Below are positions 1-12,989 of a stretch of DNA of 64,000 nucleotides, in pieces. The position numbers were made by a program, and so were the translations under genes. The stretch's first letter is position 1. Every line of letters begins with the position of its first letter. The notes below the pieces were generated by a model. The model was not told where the DNA came from and did no database searches. It saw only the letters and a list, made by a program, of their open reading frames with translations. Origin of the DNA: Hevea brasiliensis (taxonomy: Eukaryota > Streptophyta > Magnoliopsida > Malpighiales > Euphorbiaceae); the NCBI RefSeq assembly GCF_030052815.1, contig NC_079501.1, positions 98,720,190-98,784,189 on the forward strand. Direction: 5' to 3'.

Positions 1-1
1 G

Positions 2-943
2 ATGGACTATAGCCTGGAAAGATTGGCCAAATTGTACATATATGAGATTGTAAAACTGCATGGAGTGCCAGTATCAATTGTGTCTGACAGAGATCCTAGG
101 TTCACTTCTAGATTCTAGAGTAGTCTTCAGAGAGCCCTAGGAACTAGATTGAACTTCAGCACAGCATTCCACCCACAGACAGATGGCCAGTCTGAAAGGG
201 TTATTCAGATATTGGAGGATATGCTACGGGCTTGTGTGATTGAATTTAAAGGTAGTTGGGATACACACTTGCCTTTGATTGAGTTTGCTTATAACAACAG
301 CTATCAATCAAGCATTGGAATGCCTCCATATGAAGCTTTGTATGGCAGAAAGTGCAGAACTCCCTTATGTTGGGATGAGGTAGGTGAAAGGAAGATGATT
401 GGGCTAGAAATTGTTCAGCAGACAGAGGAAAAGATCAGATTGATCAGAGATAGACTTAAGGCTGCATCAGACCGTCAGAAGTCCTATGTTGATCTGAAGA
501 GAAGAGATATTGAGTATACACTGGGTGATAAAGTATTCCTCATAGTTTCTCCTTGGAAGAGAATTATGAGATTTGGCAGAAAGGGAAAACTGAGTCATCG
601 TTTCATCGGACCATATGAGGTTCTGGAAAGAGTGGGTCCTTTGGCATATCGGTTGGCATTACCTCCAGAGCTAGCAAGGATACACAATGTCTTCCATGTG
701 TCCATGTTAAGGAGGTACAGATCTGACCCATCTCATGTACTATCAGTTGAAGAGATTGAAGTAAATCCAGACCTCTCATATGAGGAAGAACCCATAAAAA
801 TTCTGGCTTATGAGGTGAAGCAGCTGAGGAACAAACAGATACACCTGGTTAAAGTGCTGTGGAACCATCATTCAGGCCAGGAAGCTACTTGGGAACGTGA
901 AGAGGATATGAGGAGACAGCACCCACAGCTGTTTAGAGACTAA
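2..943 (+). pseudogene. pol: pol C-terminus: integrase end plus chromodomain (one nonsense codon)
   Basis: One reading frame runs from base 2 to the TAA at 941-943. It starts in the integrase core (VSDRDPRF, second catalytic Asp) and passes through FHPQTDGQSER, which carries the catalytic Glu. A GPY/F module (RFIGPYEVLERVG) follows, then a C-terminal chromodomain-like segment (EPIKILAYEVKQLR ... WNHHSGQEATWE), typical of Tekay/Del chromoviruses. In that family the chromodomain is thought to steer integration to heterochromatin. A TAG at 116-118 sits where the sister copy has Trp (FWGSLQ), so the copy is interrupted; downstream of it 264 codons are open. The stop fits TGG to TAG, a G-to-A change. 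Confidence 0.92.
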
Positions 944-975
944 TGCCAGGTAAAATTTCGAGACGAAATTTATTT

Positions 976-988
976 AAGGGGGGGAGAA
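976..988 (+). other. polypurine tract of element 1
   Basis: AAGGGGGGGAGA lies immediately before the LTR start TGTAACACCCC at 990. It is the expected plus-strand primer site. The preceding CGAGACGAAATTTATTT recurs beside the PPT of the element at 22643-34828. Confidence 0.88.
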
Positions 989-2522
989 TTGTAACACCCC
1001 TATGTTCGGTAGTGCGTTCTACTGTTCCAGTAACCAGTGTTGTCCGGACAGCTAGGATGCCTAGAACTACACTTCGATATGAGTGAGGAGACATAAAATA
1101 ATGAAATACAAGAAAAGAAAATGCAAGAAAAACAAAGGAAAAATAATAGTAAAGAAATGCAACCAAGTTAAGCGAGCCGAGAACCCTAGCGATGGGTGAC
1201 CGCACCGGGAAGTCACGGCGTGGACCGTTGACTAGCCCTGGACTGTGGGGAATCCTGGAAAATATTTTTAGGACTTAAATAGACCCCTATTGAAGTATAA
1301 ATATCATTAGAAATATTAAATAAAAATTAAATAATTAGTACAAAGAAAAGTGGGAAATCGAAAAACGGACAAAACCCGGTGTTACCAAAAAATCGGGAAT
1401 ACAACCCGAACAGGGGCATTGTGGTCATTTGACATCCCGAATTGTCTTTTGACCTAAATGTCCATTAAAAATACATGATATTACACTTGGAAAATATAAT
1501 GAAAAATTAAATTAGGGGTACCTAATGTAAATAGCCAAAAGTGGAGTGAAATTTGGGTAATTAGCACTTAAATAATATTAAATCAATTTCTTATGTGAGT
1601 GGACCACTAAGGGATTATAATATGCATTAAGTGGGCAGATTACTCCACTAAAACTTCATCTTCAACCTTTGAAGACCACCATTGCCGTAAAGAAAGCCTT
1701 AGAAACCACCATTGTTGTCCCATTTGTGAGCTTCATGCATCCATGATCCAAGATTCAAGTGGTTAGGGTTTCTTCACTAAAAGTAACCACCACATCTTGG
1801 GCAGCATTTAGGGAGTGAGAAAGGTAAGTTTTGATGAGTTGTTAAGAAGCTTCAAAATAGGTAAGTTTGTGTTTTTGAATGTTGCTTTGTTAAAGTTTGT
1901 AAGCATGTTATGGGTGTTTGATTTATGAAGAAATTTTTGAGTTTTGATGTTGAATGGGAATGTGTACTTTTGGCAGCCATGGAAGCACATTGAAGGCAGT
2001 TTATTTGTGCTTGTAAATGGTGAATTAAATGATTGATTAAATGTATATTGTGTAGGAAATTATTTGGGTGATGTATACTTAGTATATGTAAATATAAAAT
2101 GAAATTTAAAGCTTGGAAAGTAATGGAATGTAAGTGTACCATTGTGGCAGTTTGCTAACTCTTGAGGAATGCTGGAATTCATGCTTGGTTTATGGAATAA
2201 TGATGTTAAAATGTGTTGGTTGTTATTATTCAGTTTGAGTGCATGTATGATGGTGTGAAGTTGGATATGTAAATGAGCATGAATTGGTGATTGAATTGTT
2301 GTAAATTGAGTTGGACAAATTTTGCACTTATTGGTGCACATTGAATGTAATTGTAAGCTGCCAAAATGACCTATAAAATGTTATAAATTATGTTTAGGTT
2401 GTGGTACAACCAGAATTGGGTTGAATGTTAAGTTTGGTGAGTATTAAAAGTGATGCTTGATGTGTATGCAAGAATTGCAATAAGGCAGTTTGAGTTTTAG
2501 GCCTATAACTTTAATTGTGTGG

Positions 2523-2549
2523 CTCCAATTGGTATGAGACCAATTGGAG
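2523..2549 (+). other. inverted repeat CTCCAATTGG / CCAATTGGAG in LTR
   Basis: Two perfect 10-nt arms (2523-2532, 2540-2549) flank the 7-nt loop TATGAGA. The same hairpin recurs at the equivalent place in the other LTRs, with paired changes in the arms (see findings). Confidence 0.8.
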
Positions 2550-3998
2550 GTGAAACTAGGCACAAAATGTGCCAACTTTCATGAAGGAAGCTTGCCAAAA
2601 TTCTGCTTGCAAGGTAGCTTGAAAAATGACCAAATCCGGATTAAGTGCAAGTAAGGCCTGAAAATTGACCATTTGGGCAGCAGTTAGTGTTTAGTCCATA
2701 ACTCACTCAAAACAGGTCCAATTGACCTGAAATTTTAACCATGAATAGTTAAGACCCATATATACAAGTCTTATGAAGACACAAAAGCCCAGAAATGACC
2801 ATAACCAAGTCAAACAGCTTGCACAAGTTCGGGTCCAAAAACTGGCCGAACCTAAAATGACCAATTTTGGTGCAATTTGACCAGCAATAGTAAAATGACC
2901 ATAACTTGGTCTACATAACTCAGAATGACCTGAAATTTTGCCCCGCGTTCCATAAGACATAGATCTACAAGTTTTTAGTTTTGACCGAAACCCGAAAACC
3001 GAGGAAACTAGGTCGTCCGGCTAGGTCAAATTAGTATCCCGGAATCCAGCAAATTGCAAGAAAATGCAGTATACACGGAAATGAACTTGGTAACATGTAC
3101 CGACCCTAAAAGACTATTGAATGTGACAAATTAGTAACATTAAAACCTAATTTACCTAAAACGCATCGAGGGTTGATATATTAGGTTGATTAAGCAAATA
3201 ATAGCATTCAGTGAATTACTTATCAAACATTATCGTTAGAGACAGTTTAATTTAGTACTGAAACACTTCAAATTGTGTTTCTCAGTTAGCAAAGACTCAG
3301 GAAAAGGGAAGGAAACACTGAGTCAAGACCAGGAGACAGTTATCAGAGGTTTGTGCACAACAACTATTTCTTTTGAATTTTTCAATTGAAATGAATTATG
3401 ACTATTTGTACATTATTGTTTTAAATTGTGGAAATGTGATTGAATGGATATTTATCGCTTGAAAAGCACTGTAAATGGTTTGAAATTGTGAGAAATTGTT
3501 TGAATGATATTGATAGATACTTATTGATTGAAAAGCATTGGAAATGGTTTGAAACCACAGCTATCATGTATATTGATTGTATTCCTCGCTAGCTTGTCTA
3601 GTGGGATGAATTGAATTCCCTCTCTGGCTGAAGTGTTGAGGTGTGTGCCTGTTGAGGACGAATTGAATGAGTACTCATATTTTTGCTAGCTAGCTATGTT
3701 ATTCCTCATTGGTCATTGACTTTTGGGACGAATTGAACTTTGGAACATGATTAAGCTGTGTGTGATTTATTGATATGTATTGTGAGATTGTGAAATGAAT
3801 TTAAACTCTTATTGACATACACTGTTTTTTGAATTCAACCATGATCTGACTTATTGAAATTATTGTGATATTGAGAAATGGAGTTTAAATTCTTGTTGAC
3901 ATTTACTGTCTTGAATTTAACTATGGTTTTAAGTATCCACTATTTATATAATTTGTGAATTGTGATTTAAAGTTGTATTTGGTTAATGTTGTGCACCA

Positions 3999-4015
3999 CT
4001 GAGACATTGTCTCAG
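3999..4015 (+). other. LTR hairpin CTGAGAC-ATT-GTCTCAG
   Basis: A perfect 7-bp stem with a 3-nt loop, followed by a second imperfect stem (GCGATAGC ... GCTGTCGC) and then AGGTA. Equivalent double hairpins sit near the 3' third of every LTR examined, with different stem sequences. Confidence 0.8.
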
Positions 4016-4640
4016 CGATAGCTTTTCATTGCTGTCGCAGGTAGACAGACAGACAGGGCAGCAGATTAGACTGCTAGTACATCCAGCGAGAGATTATCGA
4101 GTATAACGAGTATACCACATTTTGCATTTTGTACTGTAATGTATAACCACTGTATGTATATATTGTTTTTAGTTTTGAGCAGTTGTAAATTAAAATTGTA
4201 CATTGAAGTTGTAAAGTAAATTATGAGTTATTTTGACTTGTAAAAATTGTATTATATTTCTTTTATCTCAGTCTTTGAAAAATCACTGTGGATTTGAGTT
4301 GAGAAATATGTTGTGTTGAGAAATATGTTGGAGTTGAGATTTGGAAATATATTAAAGTGCTTTTTACAGGTTTTCTGAAGAACTGTTTTATCCAAAATAC
4401 AGATGGCACTCTGCCAAAATTTTTACAGAAATTACAAATTGTCCAAATGAGTTAGCTGTTTCACTTCAGTTCACAAAAGTTTTTAACACCTGTAAATAGT
4501 GCTCACCACTGTAAAAGAAGTAAGAAAAGTTTTTAAAATCCCTTGTAGTGTATTTAATGGGTTATCACTAGACAGAGTTGGTAATTCATTAGGTATACTA
4601 CGGGATCATGTTATGCCTTACAGAGGGGTAGGGCGTGACA

Positions 4641-5459
4641 TGCATTGCTGAGTAGGTGACAACCTTGAACACTCTGCAGATCAGAACTCCAAAATCTCTG
4701 TTTAGTATTCGCTGGGCTTTAACTTCAGTACCTGTGCGAGGAAACAAATCCATCGCGCTAAGCATTGCTGCTTAGTGGTGCAATAATATAACAAGAAATA
4801 ATGTATACAAATAAAAATAATTGGAGCATATTTTCTATGCTCAAGAATTTTATTGGGTTTATATGAAATTTTCCATACAGTATATTTTTCGTCATTTATG
4901 TTGCTCTCTAGAATCTATTTGTCATAAGTTTACTATAATCATTTATATAATGTACAAATAAATCTAAAATTTATACTTATATTCTTATGAAAGTCACATT
5001 TGTAATGTTATTTAAGTTATAATTCTTCTACTAGTTTTTTATCACTTCCTTGATACCTTCTAAGTTGTTTACAATCATTTTATAATATTTAAAATTTTTA
5101 GAACTAATTTAATTTACTTCAGATTATTCTAAGGAACAAATTTTTGGAGCTAATCTAATCTATTTCAGAACTTCTTCTCATTTATTTACTTTCCAGCATT
5201 TTTATTTGCTACTATTCATAACTTATTTTAATAAATTAGACTGCTCAAGTAACCTATGACAGACTAACTAAACTGGATAATGGGTCATTGGCACTGGACA
5301 TCGTGGTGTCTCGGGCCGTCATACCATGGGACGCAGAACATTAACCACGTATGCAGTCAGTATGGCTAAAAAGCCATGATATCACATAATCGGGCATTAA
5401 GCCATGAGTGCGGGCATAAAGCCATGAATACGGGCATAAAGCCTTTCGCAGTACTGCTA
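4641..5459 (-). repeat. fragment of an older minus-strand LTR (LTR B), left visible part
   Basis: This is LTR sequence of the family that starts TGTAACACCCCTCACCCG. It is about 90% or more similar to 5982-6715 by eye. It is cut on the left by element 1 and on the right by the solo LTR at 5460, and resumes at 9414. It contains the hairpin CTAAGCA-TTGC-TGCTTAG (4758-4775) and a mini-hairpin array at 5362-5443. Confidence 0.85.
5362..5443. repeat. 20-bp minisatellite of GGC...GCC mini-hairpins
   Basis: ATGGCT-AAAA-AGCCAT (5362-5377) is followed by three copies of GGGCATAAAGCC-like units at 5392, 5412 and 5432, exactly 20 bp apart. A related array is at about 6626-6690, and looser versions occur near 21110-21230, 38000, 45720 and 49600, in other LTRs. 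Confidence 0.75.
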
Positions 5460-8400
5460 TGTAACACCCCTCACCCGACTACAGTGTAGCCGAGCAAAGT
5501 GTGCTACATTTGGTGCCGAAGCACCCTATCTTATCTTACTTTATTATTTTAGTAATTTTGAATTCGTTTAATTTAATATCAATTATTTTTCTATGGAGAA
5601 ACCAGCGGAGTTTCCCCTATTTTATTTCTATTTGGCGCATTTCATTATTCACCTGCTTGAAAATTTAACAATATTTTACAATAAAAATATCATTCATGCT
5701 CATCATATTCATCTCATGTTCAATTCTTGTAATTCACATACTCATTTGTACAAATCTATTCATACTTAATTCATATGTAAACATTCTCAAATTATATAAG
5801 CAAAATTTTCAAATTTTCTTAATTTACATAATTTACAAAATAATTACATAATTTACATGATCTACAAATTAATTACAGTTCCATAATCTATATTTCAACA
5901 TACAATTCATAGTTTACATTATAAATAATAACTAATTATAATATACAAAATACATAATATGATCTATATGGGCCCTATCTACATGCATTGCTGAGGAGGT
6001 GACAACCTTAAACACTCTGCAGATTAGACTCCAAAATCTCTGTTTAGTATTCGCTGGGCTTTGACTTCAGTACCTGCGTGAGAAAACAAATCCATCGCGC
6101 TAAGCATTGCTGCTTAGTGGTGTAGCTTAGTAGTGCAATAATATAACAAGAAATAATGTATACAAATAAAAATAATTAGAGCATATTTTCTATATTCAAG
6201 AATTTTACTGGGTTCATATGAAATTTGCCATACAGTACATTTTTCGTCATTTATGTTGCTCTCTAGGATCACTTTTAGCAATTTCTCAATACTTTCTAGG
6301 TTGTCTTAGATTATCTCATAATAAGTAAATTTTAACATCGGTCCAGTTCATTTCGATTCTTTCTAATAAATAATTATTCTAATTTATTTTAGGTCATCTT
6401 ACTCATTTATTTTATTTAATTTCTAATATTTTTCATTGCTAATATTCTTAACTTATTTCAATAAATTTTTTTTTCTCTGCCCAGGTAACCCATGACAGGT
6501 TGACTAAATTGGATAACGGGTCGTTGGCACTGGACACCGTGGTGCCTCAGGTCGTCATATTATGGGACGCAGAACGTCAACCACGTATGCAGTCAGTATG
6601 GCTAAAAAGTCATGATAACACATAATCGAGCATAAAAGCCATGAATGTTGGTATAAAGCCATGAATACGGGCATAAAGCCATGAATACAAGCATAAAGCC
6701 TTTCGCAGTACTGCTAAAACAATATCCTATTGGCATGCCAATCTATCCAATTTGACACACGTGTCTAGGCAATATATAGGCACATAGTACCATTAAGAGT
6801 TTATATGTTTCATTATTTCATTATATTTTTCGTTTATTTTTTTATAGCATTCTAATTTTGTTTATAATGGAAACATAATTTCCAAATTCACATTTCTAGG
6901 TAATTTATGCATTCATCGTAATATTCATACTAATTACAATTCACATTCATTTAATCTCATGTACCATTCACATTCAAAATATCTTTTCTTTCTCTCTTGA
7001 TGGGAACCTAAATCCCAAATGACACTTTTATCACATTTATTCATTCAACAATCTATTCATGTAAAGTACATTTCATACTTTAAGTTGAATTGCTATTATA
7101 TTATGAACTCCATTAGTGTTGGGAGTATAAGTCTCAACAATCCATCTAGGTTAATTTCATTTCATATTCAAGTGGTATAACTCATGTTTTATTAGACCTA
7201 CTAGTAATGGGAATACAAATCTTAATTATATATTCACATAACTTAAATATTCATTAAGTCATTTAGGTAAATTACTATTTCTATTCCAAGTAATCCATGA
7301 ACATTTCATGGATTCCAAATTTCATACCTTAATTTCCTCTACCAATTTAGTTCTTACACTTTGTGTCTTTGTACTACTATTCATATTACTATTCACTCAA
7401 ATTGTTGACTTTTTAATACATAATAAATTTATTGAACCTAAGTTATCCAAGCTACCACATTTTGCATTTTATTTTTGTTGGTATTGATTTCCAATACCAT
7501 TTCAAAGCTTATCTTATGTTATTCAAAAATTTCAGATTTCATACCTTAGGTTTACTGTTCCATTGGTCATCTGTACAGTAGAAATTTGACAAAATTGTCT
7601 TCATGAAAGTTGTTCCTTATTGTGTCTAGTTACATTTCCTTTTTTGAATCACTCCATTTGGAGTTTTGTATCTCAAGTTATGGTCATTTTACCATAACTG
7701 GCCGGATTGAACTGTACCCAGAATTTCTGGGCAATTTGGTTTTGCCAGATTTGGTAACCTAAGTTTGGTTGGAAATTTGACTAGGTTATGGTTAGAATTT
7801 GGATTTGTGTTCCTCATAAAAGTTGTAGGGCTATGTCTCAGCTTTCTGCTGGTAAAATTTCAGATCAATTGAACTTTTCTACACTAAGTTATGACCATTT
7901 GAATAAACATTGTTCATTTGGTCATTTTCCAGGGATAGCATGTTGCTCACCCAGATTAGGGTAATTTTTAGGTCAACTTGGTTTGGTTTTCTAAGCAGGG
8001 TTTCTTCACCAAAGTTGTGCCATTATGTATCTAGTTTCATGTTCAATTGGCCTTGCACCAATTGAACCTATACAACTCCAGTTATAGCTGCCTAAACCTG
8101 CTGGACTCAAACCCAGTCCTACAGGTCACCAAGGGTAGCATGCCTAAGCTCATCTCCATTATCCTTACCCACTTCAATTCCTCCTCATACACATTCAAAT
8201 GGTCACTAATTGACTATTACAATGTTAATATACCATTACATAAGCAAAACTCTAATTTTTTCACAAACCCTAATTTCCAAAGTGTCCATTTCATGCTATC
8301 TATGCCATCTAACACATCCAACACACATAATTCAACATCTAACTCAAGTTTTCTCATCACAAACCACTTCTAAACAATTCAATTCATACAAATCAACAAA

Positions 8401-9408
8401 TCTCATCCTTCTCCCATGGCTACCAATTCTCATACATGCTTCAATATAATTGTTTTGTTCAATTCTACAACAAATTCTCATTTAATTTGTCTTCCTGACA
8501 AAGATTAAAAAAAGAGGGAAGTAAGTATAGGCACTAACCTTGATTTAGCTAATTTCCAAAGCTTGAGAACTCTTCATTTTCTTTTTCTTTTTATTGCCCA
8601 AGACTTGCTCTAGGTGTAAGGGTAAATATTTGTGAAGGGAAGCTAGGGTTTTGGGGTGATTTGGGTGGGTTAGCTCAAGCTTGATCAAGCTTCCATGGAG
8701 TTTTCTTTCCTCTCTCTCTCTCTCTAAGCTTTTGGCTGCCCAAAGTTTGAAGATGCAGATTGTTTGTCAATTTTTGGTCTCTTTTATCTCTTTTTATTTG
8801 TTTTATGTAAGCTTGTTGAATGGTGATTGGTGGATAAGTTTTTAATGACATCATATGATGTCATAATTAGGTATTTGTTTTCATTTTCATTTTCTTTTCT
8901 TTTGTACTCATTTTCAATTTAATTTTTAGCAATATTTATTCATATTTTAGATCATAATAATTATTTACTTAACTGGACAAGTCGGTCAAAAATCATCTCC
9001 AAAGATGAAATGACCAAAATGCCCTCCATTTGGCTTATTAAGCCAAAATTGTCTGTACTAATCGAAAAATTTTTCTAAACATTTTCTTGGCATTCTAATG
9101 CCATAGAAACCTCAATGACTCTTCTCTGGAGTCCCAAAAATTATTTAATGAATTTACTCCTGGGTTTAGGGCTTCTAGTTGCGAAGACCGCAACTTTCCA
9201 TTGGGTTACCCATCGCTAGGGCACCGGCTCATTTAACTTGGTTGTATTTTATTTCTAAATTTTTTTCAAAATTTTTCTTATTATTATTTGAGTTATTTAT
9301 GATTCCTCACTCTAATCTAAATATTTTTCCAAACATTCTAGCTGTCTGGACCGACACCTGTCACCGGAATAGTAGAATGTGCGGGATTGCTACAGTGAGG
9401 GTGTTACA
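5460..9408 (-). mobile_element. solo LTR (3949 bp) with TSD TGCTA
   Basis: It starts TGTAACACCCCTCACCC and ends GAGGGTGTTACA, a complete TG...CA LTR read from the minus strand. The 5-bp duplication TGCTA is present at 5455-5459 and 9409-9413, and the flanks join into one continuous LTR of the same family. There is no internal sequence, so it is a solo LTR from LTR-LTR recombination. Internal marks include the CTAAGCA hairpin (6100-6117), the paired-arm CACTCCATTTGGAGT motif at about 7652, ATTTGGTCAT modules at about 7673 and 7888, and a TC run near 8711. Short open frames at 8047-8449 have no recognisable domain. Confidence 0.92.
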
Positions 9409-10250
9409 TGCTAAAACAATACCCTATTGGCATGTCAAACTATCCAATCTGACACACATGTCTAGACAATACAAGGGCACATAATATCATTAAATATTAA
9501 TATATTGTGTTTTATGACTTCATTATTTCATAATAATTTTCAATCATAATGTATACATTCATTTGATCATTTTCTTTTCTTTTATATTCATTTTCAATTT
9601 AATTTTTAGCAATATTTATTCATATTTTAGATCATAATAATTATTTACTTAACTGGACAAGTCGGTCAAAAATCATCTCCAAAGATGAAATGACCAAAAT
9701 GCCCTCCATTTGGCTTATTAAGCCAAAATTGTCTGTACTAATCAAAAAATTTTTCTAAACATTTTCTTGGCATTCTAATGCCATAGAAACCTCAATGACT
9801 CTTCTCTGGAGTCCCAAAAATTATTTAATGAATTTACTCCTGGGTTTAGGGCTTCTAGTTGCGAAGACCGCAACTTTCCATTGGGTTACCCATCGCTAGG
9901 GCACCGGCTCATTTAACTTGGTTGTATTTTATTTCTAAATTTTTTTCAAAATTTTTCTTATTATTATTTGAGTTATTTATGATTCCTCACTCTAATCTAA
10001 ATATTTTTCCAAACATTCTAGCTGTCTGGACCGACACCTGTCACCGGAATAGTAGAATGTGCGGGATTGCTACAGTGAGGGTGTTACATGCTAAAACAAT
10101 ACCCTATTGGCATGTCAAACTATCCAATCTGACACACATGTCTAGGCAATACAAGGGCACATAATATCATTAAATATTAATATATTGTGTTTTATGACTT
10201 CATTATTTCATAATAATTTTCAATCATAATGTATACATTCATTTGATCAT
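8891..10250. repeat. 680-bp direct tandem duplication spanning an LTR end
   Basis: Unit 1 (8891-9570) and unit 2 (9571-10250) match with an offset of exactly 680. I count about four substitutions. Each unit holds the last part of the solo LTR, its terminal TGTTACA, the TSD TGCTA and about 160 bp of the flanking older LTR. The bases TCAT occur before unit 1 and at the end of each unit, a 4-bp microhomology at the junction. Confidence 0.95.
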
Positions 10251-12294
10251 ATATATGATCACAATTCACATCAATTATCCTTTTATATCATTGTATGAAC
10301 TAATGTCTTATTCATACATTAATATGGTTTGTTTATTCATTCATTATGTTATTCATATTGATCACAATTCAAAACAATGGTTTACATGTACCATTGTATT
10401 CAAAACATTTTTCCTTTCTCATTTATACATTTTATGAATTCTATTTGTGATGGGCATATAAGCCCTAACTACCTATTCATATCAATTAGGTGACTTACTT
10501 TTCATGTTTCAAGCAATCCATGAACATTTCATGGATTTCAAATTTATGACCTTAATTTCCCTTTAACAATATAGTTCTTACACTTTGTGTCTTTATATTA
10601 CTATTCATATTACTATTCACTCAAATTGTTGACTTTTTGATACATAATGAATTTATTGAGCCTAAGTTCACCATGATACCACATTTTGCATTCTAAAGTT
10701 GTTGGTATTGGCTGCCGATACCATTTCAAAGCTTATCTTATGTTATTCAAAATTTTCAGATTTCATACCCTAGGTTTACTGTTTCATTGGTCATTTGTAC
10801 AGTAGGAATTTGATAAAATTGCATTCATGAAAGTTGTTCGTTATTGTGTCTAGTTACATTTCCTTTTTTGAATCACTCCATTTGGAGTTTTGTAGCTCAA
10901 GTTATGGTAATTTTACCATAACTGGCCGGATTGACCTGTACCCAGAATTTCTGGGTAATTTGGTTCTGCCAGATTTGGTGACCTAAGTTTGGTTGGCAAT
11001 TTGACTAGGTTATGTCAGAATTTGGATTTGTGTTCTTCATGAAAGTTGTAGGGCTATGTCTCAACTTTCTTTTGGTAAAATTTTAGATCAATTGAACTTT
11101 TCTACACTGAGTTATGACAATTTGAACAAACACTGTTCATTTGGTCATTTTCCAGGGACAACATGTTGGTCACCCGAATTAGGGTAATTTTTAGGTCAAC
11201 TTGGTTTGGTTTTCTGGGCACGGTTTCTTCACCAAAGTTGTGCCATTATGTCTTATAAAACTTTTTCCATTGGTTTCATTGCATTTGGATTTTTATAAAC
11301 CAAATTATGGCCATTTTTCCAAAACTGGTTGGGTGAGCTTTAGTCCAGGAAATTCTGGGCAGAATGGTTTTGGTCAGTTTGGTGACCTCACTTGGGCCAA
11401 CAATTTCATTTGGTTAGAGGCATTTCTGGGCTTTTTGTTCTCAATAAAAGTTGTAGTCCTATGTCTAATCTTTCAAATGACACAAAAATCAGGTCATTTG
11501 GACATGTCTAGAGGAAGTTATGGCCAAATGGTCAATTTTCTGGGTTCAGTGTTTGGATTTCCGGATTGAGACAGTAGATTGGTCAAGATTTAAACAGAAT
11601 TTGGGCATGGTTTCTTCATGAAAAATGGGGTATTTTATCCTAGGTTTCATCTTCAATTGGCCTCACACCAATTGGAGCAACACAACTCTAGTTATAGCTC
11701 AAATAATACATTGGACTCAAAGGTCCGAATTTCTTGCATAAGAATCAACACTCCCAAATTCAATTCTCCCAACTCCACAAACTTCACTTGACATATTTGG
11801 CACTTCTAATGGTCATTAAATCATCTCAACATCATCAAATTCAAGACACACATCAATTTCCCCAAAGTTAGGTCAAAAACCCTAACTCACATTCCTCAAT
11901 TCATATAAACACATGCCAATCAATTTGTTCATCACAATTACTCATCAATATCACTAATCAACACAAATAATTTCATCAAAACCATCAAACCACAACTCTT
12001 ATCATGGCTGTCGAAATTTAGTAATTTCCTATCCCTATGAATTTCTTTTAATTTCATATCAATCTAACTTAATTTAGCAAGCTTGTCATGCTTAGAAGAG
12101 AAATAAAAATGAATTAGTGCACTAACCTCAAATGGCAAGATTCCAGGTCTTCTAATTCTTCAACTCCTCCTCTTCTTTTTGCCTTTAGTCACTTTAGCTA
12201 GGTTAGACATCAAGTTTTTGTGTTTGGAGGTTGGGAAAATATGGAAGATTTTGATGGGAAAATATGGATGCTTAAAGATACATCAATGGAGGAA

Positions 12295-12326
<32 letters not shown>

Positions 12327-12989
12327 ATGGATCAGTTAATTTGAAGAAGAAGCTGCTGTTTTTTTTTGTGTCATTTATCCTCTTTTAATAGTTAATTAAG
12401 TGGTGATTAAATGTGATTGGTGGATTTTTTTAAAATGACATCACGATGATGTCATAATTGGCATTTTCTTTCATTTTCTTTTCTTTTCTTCTCTACTCAT
12501 TTTCAATTTAATTTTTAGCAATATTTATTCATATTTCATAATATTTATTTACTTAACTGGACAAGTCGGCCAAAAATTATCTCTGAAGACGAAATGACCA
12601 AAATGCCTTCCGTTTGGCTTAACAGACTAAAATTGTCTGTACCGATTGAAAATTTTTTCTAAACCTTTTCTTGGCATTCTAATGCCATAAAAACATCAAT
12701 GACTCTTCTCTAGAGTCTAAAAAATTATTTCATGAATTTTCTCCCAAGTCTGGGTCAGAATCGTTTCTACCGATACTTCCTGCATTTCACCCATCGCTAG
12801 GGCACCGGCTCATTTAACTTGGTTGTATTTTATTTCTAAAATTTTTCCTTAATTTTCTTACACTTATTTGAGTTGTTTATGACTCATCACTCTAGTCTAA
12901 ATATTTTTTCCAGACATTCTAGCTGTCCAGACCAACACCGGTCACCGGAATAGTAGAATGTGCGAAATTGCTACAGTGAGGGTGTTACA
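9409..12989 (-). repeat. older LTR B, right part, ending in GTGTTACA
   Basis: After the solo LTR the older LTR resumes with TGCTAAAACAATACC. It passes through the tandem duplication and runs on to GAGGGTGTTACA ending at 12989. It has four modules of about 200 bp (near 10892, 11106, 11303, 11513), the CAATTGG...CCAATTGG hairpin near 11655, and the TGACCAAAATGCC block near 12594. The next bases, GATTA, are a possible TSD whose partner is outside the window. Confidence 0.85.
12298..12326. repeat. (TC)n microsatellite
   Basis: An uninterrupted CT/TC run inside LTR B. A shorter run lies at the equivalent site of the solo LTR near 8711-8725. Confidence 0.9.

Larger units (their letters stand above)
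1..4640 (+). mobile_element. Ty3/gypsy Tekay-type retrotransposon, 3' part (element 1)
   Basis: The window opens inside a plus-strand chromovirus. The visible order is integrase core end, GPY/F region, chromodomain, polypurine tract, then a 3.65 kb LTR with TG...CA ends. The rest lies upstream of the window. It is inserted into an older LTR of another family: the sequence resuming at 4641 (TGCATTGCTGAG) is mid-LTR sequence that recurs intact at 5982. The left target-site duplication is outside the window, so TGCAT at 4641-4645 cannot be confirmed as TSD. Its pol is very close to that of the element at 22643-34828, while the LTR is clearly a different subfamily. Confidence 0.93.
990..4640 (+). 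repeat. 3' LTR of element 1 (3651 bp)
   Basis: It begins TGTAACACCCC after the PPT and ends GGGCGTGACA. The length matches the LTRs of the other Tekay copies here (3638, 3670, 3642 bp). It carries the blocks shared by all LTRs in the window: the GCGATGGGTGACC block (about 1188), a CCAATTGG hairpin (2523-2549), two modules of about 200 bp around 2699 and 2896, a CTGAGAC-ATT-GTCTCAG hairpin (3999-4015) and a 3' end reading CCTTACAGAGGGGTAGGGCGTGACA-like in the parts seen elsewhere. No open reading frame in it looks coding. Confidence 0.9.

Noticed and set aside
5392..5443. 20-bp regular repeats as a CRISPR-like array
   Set aside because: There are no unique spacers of constant length; the units are contiguous minisatellite copies in a plant LTR.
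9179..10164. Two identical 101-codon frames (9179-9484 and 9859-10164) as a duplicated gene
   Set aside because: They lie across LTR ends inside the 680-bp duplication, show no domain, and read through the LTR terminus into flanking DNA.
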